Source: CAYXZP01 sp964469485 (GTDB taxonomy: Bacteria > Desulfobacterota > Binatia > UBA1149 > CAYXZP01). Taken from it: a stretch of 11,856 nucleotides of DNA. Below are positions 1 through 5,586 of this stretch, piece after piece. Numbering within the stretch: position 1 is the stretch's first letter; each line of letters opens with the position of its first letter. The DNA lies in contig CAYXZP010000071.1 in assembly GCA_964469485.1 (NCBI GenBank), positions 1 to 11,856 on the forward strand. Direction: 5' to 3'. The notes under the pieces were generated by a model, which was given only the letters and a program-made list of their open reading frames with translations, was not told where the DNA came from and did no database searches. The position numbers and the translations under genes are program-made.

Positions 1-2
1 TT

Positions 3-254
3 GCTACCACCGACGCCGAGCTGGAAAGCGCCCGTGAGGCCCAGCTCGAGTTGGGCCGTATCGCCATCGGGCTGGGCGGTTCGCCGATGTCCGAGCACGG
101 GACCGGACGCAATCCGGTCAAGCAGCTTCTCCTCGGCGAGCTTTACGGAGAAAGAGGGGTGGCCGAGATGCGCGCGGTAAAAGACGCCTTCGACCCCCAT
201 GGCGTTCTCTCGCCGGGCGTTATGTTGCCGGCGGCCGGGAGAACTTCGGAGTAA
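3..254 (+). CDS. FAD-linked oxidase, GlcD/D-lactate dehydrogenase type, C-terminal end (5' truncated by window)
   Basis: Only the last 83 residues are in the window; the reading frame is open to the left edge, so the start lies outside. The segment carries the C-terminal signature of the vanillyl-alcohol-oxidase/GlcD family: a Gly-Gly-Ser turn, then SEHGTGR (with the His that lies near the flavin in this family), then 'MRAVKDAFDPHGVLSPGV', which matches the usual ending 'mr.iK.afDP.giLnPGk'. Such enzymes oxidise 2-hydroxy acids (D-lactate, glycolate, 2-hydroxyglutarate and others) with FAD; the substrate cannot be told from this end alone. An alkyl-glycerone-phosphate synthase-like relative is the main alternative. 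It ends 2 bases before the next gene on the same strand, so the two are probably co-transcribed. Confidence 0.85.
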   Translation, partial: ATTDAELESAREAQLELGRIAIGLGGSPMSEHGTGRNPVKQLLLGELYGERGVAEMRAVKDAFDPHGVLSPGVMLPAAGRTSE

Positions 255-256
255 CG

Positions 257-1159
257 ATGGCCGTTGCCACCGAAGTGCTTGTCGTCGGCGGTTCCGGGTT
301 GCTCGGCTCGGCCTTGATGACCGAGTTTGCGGCGGGTGGGACGACGGTGGTCGGCACCTTCTGCGACAAGCAGCTGTCGGGTCTGGTCAGGCTGGACCTC
401 AACGAGGCGGGTGCGGTAGACCGCTTGCTCGGCGAGCTGGCACCACGTGTGGTCATCAACACCGCGGCCGAGAGCAACGTCGACCTCTGCGAGCGCGAAC
501 AGGAGAGGTCGCACAGGGCCAACGTCGAATCCGCCGTCAATCTTGCGCTCGGGTGCCGGAAGGTCGGTGCAAGGCTGGTCACTTTCTCGAGCGACTATGT
601 GTTCGGTTCAGAGCGTGGGCCCTACGATGACGGTCACAGCCCGGCACCTCTGAACATCTACGGACGTCACAAGTTGGCGGCCGAGCACGCGGTGGCCGAG
701 GCGCTGGCCGACCACCTCGTCGTTAGGGTATGCAACCTCTATGGCTACCATGCCGGCGGCAAAAACTTCGTCATGGGCCTGTTGGCCAGGCTACAGGCCG
801 GCCAGCCGCTCCGGGTGCCCCTCGACCAGTGGGGTAGCCCAACGCTGGTATCCGACCTCGCTTCGGCCGTCATCGTGGCGGCCTCTTCCGAACTGCGCGG
901 GACCGTCCATATGGCCGGTCCCGACAACCTGGACCGTTTGAGCTTTGCCACGCGGGCGGCCGAGCTGTTCGGTTTCGAGGATGACAGGGTCGAGGGAGTA
1001 AGGACCTCCGAGCTTGCACAAGCGGCCAAGCGTCCGCTGCGCGGTGGGCTGGTCACCTCGGCCGCCGTCGAAGGTCTTGGACTGCGTTTCCGCGGTATCG
1101 ACGAAGGCCTGTTGCGCGTGCGTGCCGCGATGGAAGCGGCGCCAGAGCCTCGGGACTAA
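257..1159 (+). CDS. NAD(P)-dependent sugar-nucleotide reductase, RmlD-like extended SDR
   Basis: 300-residue short-chain dehydrogenase of the dTDP-4-dehydrorhamnose reductase (RmlD) type, a cytosolic enzyme that reduces a 4-keto sugar attached to a nucleotide. Visible features: Rossmann loop GGSGLLG at residues 11-17; SSDYVFG at 111-117, equivalent to the RmlD 'sTDYVFdG' strand with the catalytic Ser/Thr; YGRHK at 135-139, the catalytic YxxxK pair; and D-x-x-GSPT at 190-196, like the RmlD 'd.q.g.PT' substrate-domain motif. Length is normal for the family. The ATG at 257 has GGAG at 248-251 with 5-base spacing. It lies 2 bases after the oxidase stop, so it is probably in one operon with it. 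Its stop overlaps that of the sulfatase-like gene on the other strand by 4 bases. No RmlA/B/C genes are nearby, so dTDP-rhamnose is not assured as product; a GDP-sugar reductase or another SDR role is possible. Confidence 0.8.
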   Translation: MAVATEVLVVGGSGLLGSALMTEFAAGGTTVVGTFCDKQLSGLVRLDLNEAGAVDRLLGELAPRVVINTAAESNVDLCEREQERSHRANVESAVNLALGCRKVGARLVTFSSDYVFGSERGPYDDGHSPAPLNIYGRHKLAAEHAVAEALADHLVVRVCNLYGYHAGGKNFVMGLLARLQAGQPLRVPLDQWGSPTLVSDLASAVIVAASSELRGTVHMAGPDNLDRLSFATRAAELFGFEDDRVEGVRTSELAQAAKRPLRGGLVTSAAVEGLGLRFRGIDEGLLRVRAAMEAAPEPRD

Positions 1160-3057
1160 GGCGAGTCGCCCAAGTAGCCGAGCGAACGGAGCTTTTCTGT
1201 GAGCGCCGGGTCGGTCTCGGGGCTGTGGGTGGCGTCGGATAGGCCGATGCCACCGCGGTACAGATTTTCGAGTTGTTGTTCACGGTCGAGGCTGCGTTGC
1301 TCGTAACTTTCCAATAGCGGGGCCAATAGTAGGGCCTGTTCGTGGTCGGCCGTGTAAAGGTTGTCCCGCTCGGCCGGGTCGCGGTCGAGGTCGTACAGCT
1401 CCCAGCGTGGCCCGGCCATACTTCGGACCCTTACCAAGCGCCACGGCCAACTGGTCACTCCCAAGGAGGGAGGCAACCAGCCGGGCCAGTGGCCGTCGTA
1501 GGTGTCAAACGCGGACGAACGCGCTTCGGCAAAAATCGGGCGAGAAACGGCGGGCCGCCCGGTCTTGAGGTGGTCGGCAAGCGAATGCCCGTCGAGCCCC
1601 TGCGGCACTGGTAACCCCATGAGTTCGAGCATGGTCGGCATCAGGTCGGCCACGCTCATAGGGCCCTGACGGCGCACCCCTCCCGGCAGGATGCCCGGGG
1701 CGTGGAAAAGGATGGGCACGTGTAGGACTTCGCCGACGACCTGCGCACCGTGGCCGCGGCCACCGTGCTCCCCGAACTCTTCACCGTGGTCGGAGGTGAC
1801 GACAATGATGGTGTCGCCGGGCACACGGGCCTCGATCGTCTCGATAAGGGTGGCCACCCATGCATCGGTGTAGGCGATCTCGCCGTCGTAAAGATCGCTT
1901 TCCCGCTTGGCGAGCGCGGCACCCTCGGGACTCGGAAAGATGTGCTCTTCGGGCGGCGTGTACGGGGCATGCACCTGATAGCTGTGGAGAAACAAGAAGG
2001 CCGGTGAGTCGCGGTGCTGCTCCAGCCATTCCAACCCGCGTGTGAAGGTGTCGGCGATGTGGCCGCTGGTGGCCATCTGGTCTTCGGCCTCTCGGTCCTC
2101 GATGAAGCTCTCGAAACCGGCCGCGAAACCGAGATAGGCCTGTACCCAGGCGTTCTCGGTGAATGCCGCTGTCCGGTAGCCTGCGTTGCGCAGTACGTCA
2201 GCAAGCCTCAAGGCCCAGGGGTGGATGAACGGGGTCAGGCGCTTTTCGTCGGGCGCCGCGAGTGCCGTCGACGGGATGAGCCCGGTGAACATGGTGGCGT
2301 GGCCGCGCAGCGTGTCGGTGGCCTCCGACAGCGCCCTCTCGACCACGACCCCTTCGGAGGAAAATATCCGGTCCATATTGGGAGAGGTTGGGCGGTGGTA
2401 TCCATAGAGGCCGAGCCGGTCGGAACGAAGCGTGTCGAGGGAGACCAAGACAAGGTTCGGGCGCTTCGGTCTTCTGCCCTCGGTCACCACGACCGGCGCA
2501 CTGAAGTGGCCTAGCGGACCGGCGCCCTTGGTGCGGCCGCGGCGCGGGCCTTTGCCCTGGGTCATGAACTCGAGCGTGACGTTTCCTTCAATGCCGGCCA
2601 ATGGGATCGTCGCGTCGCGCCAATGGCCGGCATCGTCCTCGCTTATCGCGAGTCTTTCTTCAAAGAGCGTGCGCGAACCGCCGCTGTGCCGTGCCGTTAC
2701 TGTGAACAGCGCACGCCGGTCCTCTTCGGCCCAGGCCTGGATCCCGTAGCCGAACTCGAGCGAAGAGCCCCGCTCCACGGATAGCTCGAGCGTTGCGTGA
2801 TGGCGGCGCAGGTTGTCCGTTAGCGACTTGCCACCCTTGACCAGCACCACGCGCCAATCCTCGCCGAGATACACCCTGGGGTATAGTGCGGTCGATCCGC
2901 CCGCGAATCGGCTCGCGGCCCAGACCTCGTCGATGAGCCGCAAGAGCTTTTGCTCGGGCGCCGGCCGGCAGGCCGATACCGTGTGACAGAGGAGGAAGGC
3001 GGCGACCACACAGGCGGCCACCGTGCCACGAGACCCCGTACATGCCTTGCCGCCCAC
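1156..3057 (-). CDS. Lipoprotein of the sulfatase/alkaline phosphatase superfamily, Thr at the nucleophile position
   Basis: 633 residues. N-terminus: short basic stretch, hydrophobic segment 13-27 and lipobox VSAC with Cys30, so a lipid-anchored envelope protein is expected. Residues about 88-190 look like a beta-sandwich (alternating hydrophobic strands, '..W.D..I.L....G.V.LEF'), as found before the catalytic part in some sulfatase-like proteins. The catalytic domain begins at 199 with PNLVLVSLDTLRSDRLGLYG (Asp208 metal ligand) and has TLRGHATMFTG at 249-259, SDHGEEFGEHGG at 422-433 (Asp423, His424 metal ligands) and His436. It ends with the family's 'WELYDLDRDPAERDNLY' and 'EKLRSLGYLG'. 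The position that is Cys/Ser in formylglycine sulfatases is Thr249, so a phospho- or sulfo-ester hydrolase, or a phosphoethanolamine/phosphoglycerol-transferase-like reaction, is as likely as a true sulfatase. The start is GTG at 3057, with AAGG 9 bases upstream; a stop lies in frame at 3091-3093. Confidence 0.85.
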   Translation of the reverse strand: MGGKACTGSRGTVAACVVAAFLLCHTVSACRPAPEQKLLRLIDEVWAASRFAGGSTALYPRVYLGEDWRVVLVKGGKSLTDNLRRHHATLELSVERGSSLEFGYGIQAWAEEDRRALFTVTARHSGGSRTLFEERLAISEDDAGHWRDATIPLAGIEGNVTLEFMTQGKGPRRGRTKGAGPLGHFSAPVVVTEGRRPKRPNLVLVSLDTLRSDRLGLYGYHRPTSPNMDRIFSSEGVVVERALSEATDTLRGHATMFTGLIPSTALAAPDEKRLTPFIHPWALRLADVLRNAGYRTAAFTENAWVQAYLGFAAGFESFIEDREAEDQMATSGHIADTFTRGLEWLEQHRDSPAFLFLHSYQVHAPYTPPEEHIFPSPEGAALAKRESDLYDGEIAYTDAWVATLIETIEARVPGDTIIVVTSDHGEEFGEHGGRGHGAQVVGEVLHVPILFHAPGILPGGVRRQGPMSVADLMPTMLELMGLPVPQGLDGHSLADHLKTGRPAVSRPIFAEARSSAFDTYDGHWPGWLPPSLGVTSWPWRLVRVRSMAGPRWELYDLDRDPAERDNLYTADHEQALLLAPLLESYEQRSLDREQQLENLYRGGIGLSDATHSPETDPALTEKLRSLGYLGDSP

Positions 3058-3111
3058 GGGCGCCGACCTTAACCGCTCACCCGAACCGTGTCAGCAACTG
3101 CCGCCGCCAAG

Positions 3112-3141
3112 TTTTCATCCGCAGGCCGGCCTGTCTATGAT
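3112..3141 (+). promoter_or_regulatory. Possible sigma70-type promoter for the ferredoxin gene
   Basis: TTTTCA at 3112-3117 (4 of 6 to the -35 consensus) and TATGAT at 3136-3141 (5 of 6 to the -10 consensus) are separated by 18 bases. They lie in the only AT-containing part of the 93-base divergent gap. Transcription would begin near 3148, about 3 bases before the ATG at 3151, which has no Shine-Dalgarno sequence; this would give an essentially leaderless mRNA. It also argues against the GTG at 3088 as the start. A 7-base inverted repeat (3124-3130 and 3143-3149) flanks the -10 box. Seen by eye only; the organism's sigma consensus is unknown. Confidence 0.35.
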
Positions 3142-3150
3142 TGCCGGCCG

Positions 3151-3681
3151 ATGGCGGACACCAAAGACGCACAAGCGAAGAAGAAGCAGCTCCAGGCGCG
3201 CTTCAAAGAAGAGCGCATTCCCGAGGCCGTGTGGCCCGACGAATTCGGGGAGAAGAAGAAGAGGCCGCCCGAGATCGCCTTCATTGACGTGAACCTCTGC
3301 TTTCCCTGCGGCAAGTGCCCCGAGTTCTGTCCGGTCGGCTGCATCGAGTATCTGGCCCCCGGAACGCTACCCGGACGCGGCGACCTCCAGGCCGTCCAGG
3401 TTCGGGCCGACGAATGCATCGGGTGTTATATATGCGTGGAGGTGTGCGCCCTGTTGACCGACTACGATGCCGTGCGGATGTATGCCACGGACCAGGTCGA
3501 GGAACTGCTCGGGGTCACTATCGGCGACAAAAAACCCGATACCTACACACCCGCCGAGCCCCACGAAGAGTACTTCGCCGATGGTGGCCGCCGTTCGATC
3601 CGCCATCTCGGCAAGGGCTCGCGCATAGCCGGGAAGATCAACGCCGACGAGCGCAGGAGACAGGGCTATCCCGAAAGGTAG
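3151..3681 (+). CDS. Ferredoxin-like 2[4Fe-4S] protein with long N- and C-terminal extensions
   Basis: 176 residues from the ATG at 3151. Two four-cysteine binding sets are visible: C50-x2-C53-x2-C56-x3-C60-Pro, and C89-x2-C92-x2-C95-x3-C99. The residue after the last Cys of the second set is Ala rather than the usual Pro, and there is an extra Cys64. Around this bacterial ferredoxin core are a Lys/Arg-rich N-terminal extension (1-40) and a C-terminal extension of about 65 residues with no recognised motif. There is no signal peptide, so a cytosolic electron carrier or a subunit of an oxidoreductase is likely; the partner is unknown. An in-frame GTG at 3088 would add 21 low-complexity residues, but it has no ribosome-binding site and lies upstream of the best promoter candidate, so 3151 is preferred. 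A small zinc-ribbon-like gene follows on the same strand. The sulfatase-like gene is divergent. Confidence 0.85.
   Translation: MADTKDAQAKKKQLQARFKEERIPEAVWPDEFGEKKKRPPEIAFIDVNLCFPCGKCPEFCPVGCIEYLAPGTLPGRGDLQAVQVRADECIGCYICVEVCALLTDYDAVRMYATDQVEELLGVTIGDKKPDTYTPAEPHEEYFADGGRRSIRHLGKGSRIAGKINADERRRQGYPER
3655..3659 (+). promoter_or_regulatory. Shine-Dalgarno-like AGGAG inside the ferredoxin 3' end
   Basis: AGGAG lies within the last codons of the ferredoxin gene. Eight bases downstream, in the frame of the small zinc-ribbon gene, is an ATC codon at 3668, not ATG, GTG or TTG. The spacing is ideal for initiation there. It may be coincidence, because purine runs also arise from the Glu/Arg codons of the ferredoxin tail. 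Confidence 0.3.
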
Positions 3682-3709
3682 TTCGGTACGGGCCGACGGT
3701 AACCCGACC

Positions 3710-3889
3710 TTGCGTACGACCTGTGCGGCGTGCGGGAAGTCGATTCCCACGCACGTCGATAGCTTCGAGGGCTTGCGTGAGACCTGGCCGCTGGTCGTGA
3801 GCGACGTCGCCGGTGAGAAGGTCGTGGCGCTTTGTAGTGTCTGCCACGATGCTGGCAAACGGCCGGGCTCGACCGATCCCGCAGCCTAA
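3710..3889 (+). CDS. Small CxxC/CxxC zinc-ribbon-like protein
   Basis: A 59-codon frame, too short for most ORF cut-offs, whose translation looks real. It has CAACGKS near the start (Cys5, Cys8) and CSVCHDAGKRPG near the end (Cys42, Cys45), separated by 33 residues containing 'FEGLRETWPLVVSD'. Two CxxC knuckles at this distance suggest one structural zinc site. Cys pairs bound to another metal cannot be excluded. The frame is open from 3629, but the only standard start is TTG at 3710, 28 bases after the ferredoxin stop and without a good ribosome-binding site. A non-standard ATC at 3668 has AGGAG 8 bases upstream and would give 73 residues overlapping the ferredoxin end. The stop (3887-3889) overlaps the gmd stop on the other strand by 4 bases. 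Strand, spacing and Cys content suggest a functional pair with the ferredoxin gene. No family recognised. Confidence 0.65.
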   Translation: MRTTCAACGKSIPTHVDSFEGLRETWPLVVSDVAGEKVVALCSVCHDAGKRPGSTDPAA

Positions 3890-4893
3890 GTAAGCGCTTT
3901 GAGCCGCGGCTTGCCGGCCTGGCCGTTGGCGACCTCGGCGGACACCGCCTCCAGGTCGGCGTCGACCATGAGGTCGACCAAGCCTTCGAAGGTAAGTTCG
4001 GGTTTCCAGCCGAGCTCAGTGTGCGCTTTCGAGGCGTCGCCTATCAGAAGGTCGACCTCGGCCGGCCGTATCAACGCCTGGTCGACCTCGACGTGTTCGG
4101 TCCAGTCGAGGTCGGCGCGTGCGAAGGCGCGCTCGACGAAATCTCCCACGCTGTGGGTCTCGCCCGTGGCCACGACATAGTCGTCCGGCCGGTCCTGTTG
4201 AAGCATGAGCCACATGGCGTGCACGTAGTCGGCCGCGTATCCCCAGTCGCGCCGGGCCTCGAGGTTGCCGAGTTTGAGCGTATCCTGCAGGCCGTTCTTG
4301 ATGCGCGCCACTGTGTCCGTGATCTTGCGGGTAACGAACTCGAGCCCGCGCCGCGGTGATTCGTGGTTGAACAGTATTCCCGAGCACGCGTACATGTCGT
4401 AACTCTCGCGGTAGTTGACTGTCAGGAAATGGCCGTAGCATTTTGAGACCCCGTAGGGGCTGCGCGGATAGAAGGGGGTCAGTTCGTTCTGCGGTGTCTC
4501 GCGGACCTTGCCGAACATCTCGCTGCTCGAGGCCTGGTAGAACCTGGCCTCGGGGCAGACCACGCGCATGGCCTCGAGCATCTTGGTGACGCCCAAGGCC
4601 GTGAATTCCCCGGTCAGCACCGGTTGGCTCCAGGAGGTCGGCACGAAGGACTGGGCGGCCAGGTTGTATATCTCGTCCGGTTCGGTCTTCTCCAAGGCCG
4701 TCATCAGCGAGTTGAGGTCGAGCAGGTCGCCGAACACCAGCTCGATCTTGTCTTGGAGATGGTGGACCCGTGACAGGTTCTGGTTGCTGCTGCGGCGCAC
4801 CATGCCGTGGACCCTGTAACCCTTGCCGACGAGAAAGTCGGCGAGGTAGGAACCGTCCTGGCCCGTGATGCCCGTTATGAAAGCGGTCGGCAT
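3886..4893 (-). CDS. gmd: GDP-mannose 4,6-dehydratase
   Basis: 335-residue extended SDR that converts GDP-D-mannose to GDP-4-keto-6-deoxy-D-mannose, the first step to GDP-fucose, GDP-rhamnose, GDP-perosamine and related sugars for surface polysaccharides; cytosolic. The N-terminus AFITGITGQDGSYLADFL is diagnostic, with the Gly-rich loop at residues 8-14. VRRSSN (32-37) is the NADP-binding segment typical of Gmd. ASSSEMFG (121-128) carries the catalytic Ser-Glu, and YGVSK (147-151) the catalytic Tyr147 and Lys151. FNHESPRRG (175-183) and RRDWGYAADYVHAMWLM (214-230) are further Gmd hallmarks. Length is in the shorter bacterial range (E. coli Gmd is about 373). The ATG at 4893 has GGAGG 12 bases upstream, rather far, but there is no other start nearby. 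The usual downstream reductase (Fcl or Rmd) is not adjacent; the RmlD-like gene at 257-1159 is the only candidate in view. Confidence 0.97.
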   Translation of the reverse strand: MPTAFITGITGQDGSYLADFLVGKGYRVHGMVRRSSNQNLSRVHHLQDKIELVFGDLLDLNSLMTALEKTEPDEIYNLAAQSFVPTSWSQPVLTGEFTALGVTKMLEAMRVVCPEARFYQASSSEMFGKVRETPQNELTPFYPRSPYGVSKCYGHFLTVNYRESYDMYACSGILFNHESPRRGLEFVTRKITDTVARIKNGLQDTLKLGNLEARRDWGYAADYVHAMWLMLQQDRPDDYVVATGETHSVGDFVERAFARADLDWTEHVEVDQALIRPAEVDLLIGDASKAHTELGWKPELTFEGLVDLMVDADLEAVSAEVANGQAGKPRLKALT

Positions 4894-4995
4894 GAGGTAG
4901 CGTCGCCTCCGCGCGGCTACTTGCCAGCGGCAGGTTACCCGCTCAGTATAACATTAGCCCGGGCATCGCTAACTAGTCCCGCGCGAGGTGTAGTC
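4894..4995. promoter_or_regulatory. Divergent intergenic region with AT-rich promoter core
   Basis: This 102-base gap between the divergent gmd and 4996 genes is the largest in the window. Its centre (4945-4957) is a rare AT-rich patch. On the plus strand TATAAC at 4947-4952 resembles a -10 box, with TTGCCA at 4921-4926 as an over-spaced (20 bases) -35. On the minus strand TATACT (4950 to 4945) resembles a -10 box, with TTAGCG 16 bases upstream as a weak -35. The two -10 candidates overlap, so the genes may share one control region. GAGGTG at 4985-4990 is the ribosome-binding site of the plus-strand gene; GGAGG at 4906-4910 (read on the minus strand) is that of gmd. Confidence 0.35.
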
Positions 4996-5586
4996 ATGAA
5001 GCTCAGCAAGTTCGCCATGAGAACGGGTTTTATCAAGGGTATTGCGGTCGGAGCCGTCATCGGCTTGCTTGTCGGCAGCGCGGGCCTGTCCTCGGCCGCT
5101 TTCGGCAAGAAAGGTTGGGACCGTTTCGGCAAGATGTTCAAGCACGGTTATGTGGCCGGGTTCAAGGACTGTGTTCGCATCGCCAAGTTCTCCAATCCTC
5201 ACGGCCGTATCGCCACGACCTACGTGTTGCCGCCGACGGCCAAGGGCGACCATTGGGTAAAGGCGATAGACAAGTTCTATGCCGACCCGAAGTTCGCCGA
5301 GCGTCCGATGTCGCAGATCATGATCCTGGCGGGCAAGGAGCTTGAAAGCACCTTCGGCCAAGAGTTGATCACCCCGGGCGAGAGCGCCTTCGAAGTGCTA
5401 CGGCGGATCAACGACCGCAGGCGCATGGCCGAGATCGAGAAGCGAAAGGCCAAAGCGGCCGCCGCCGCCAAAGCGGCCGCCGTCGACAAAACACCGCCCG
5501 TCGACAAAGCGTCGCCCGAGGACAAAGCGTCGCCCGAGGCTGCGCCGGCCGACAAGAAGGCTCCGGCAGCCGGCAAGACCGACTAG
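4996..5586 (+). CDS. Exported or membrane-anchored protein of unknown function with Lys/Ala/Pro-rich tail
   Basis: 196 residues; I do not recognise the family. The N-terminus is basic, followed by a Gly/Ala/Val hydrophobic segment (about 11-36) ending in LSSAAFG. It is either a cleavable signal peptide or one membrane span. A mixed, probably folded part follows (about 40-140), with conserved-looking aromatic and Gly positions (GWDRFGKMFKHGYVAGF, LPPTAKGDHWVKAIDKFY) and a single Cys59. Residues 134-162 look helical and highly charged, then KAKAAAAAKAAA and a tail of VDKTPP/VDKASP/EDKASP repeats to the end. Alternation of Lys with Asp/Glu and Pro suggests an extended tail or spacer, perhaps in the periplasm. 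The ATG at 4996 has GAGGTG 5 bases upstream; an upstream in-frame codon at 4807 would run back through the gmd gene and is rejected. Its stop overlaps the ABC gene's stop by 4 bases. Confidence 0.8.
   Translation: MKLSKFAMRTGFIKGIAVGAVIGLLVGSAGLSSAAFGKKGWDRFGKMFKHGYVAGFKDCVRIAKFSNPHGRIATTYVLPPTAKGDHWVKAIDKFYADPKFAERPMSQIMILAGKELESTFGQELITPGESAFEVLRRINDRRRMAEIEKRKAKAAAAAKAAAVDKTPPVDKASPEDKASPEAAPADKKAPAAGKTD
5482..5535 (+). repeat. Three tandem 18-bp units encoding (V/E)DK(T/A)(P/S)P
   Basis: Units at 5482-5499, 5500-5517 and 5518-5535 are in frame with the surrounding gene. The core GACAAAGCGTCGCCC is identical in units two and three; unit one differs at a few bases (ACACCG for GCGTCG). The tail after the repeat keeps the same amino-acid style (GAC AAG AAG GCT CCG) without the exact bases. 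Near-identity at DNA level suggests recent duplication by slippage. Confidence 0.85.

Noticed and set aside
1656..2204. 182-codon minus-strand open frame
   Set aside because: Shifted-frame shadow inside the sulfatase-like gene.
3088..3150. Upstream GTG start for the ferredoxin gene (21 extra residues)
   Set aside because: No ribosome-binding site, low-complexity extension, and the promoter candidate lies downstream of it.
3367..3858. 163-codon minus-strand open frame
   Set aside because: Antisense to the ferredoxin and zinc-ribbon genes, both of which have cysteine motifs; no recognisable feature in the antisense translation.
4807..4995. Upstream extension of the unknown exported protein
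   Set aside because: It would overlap the gmd start on the other strand; ATG 4996 has a strong ribosome-binding site and is followed directly by a signal-like segment.
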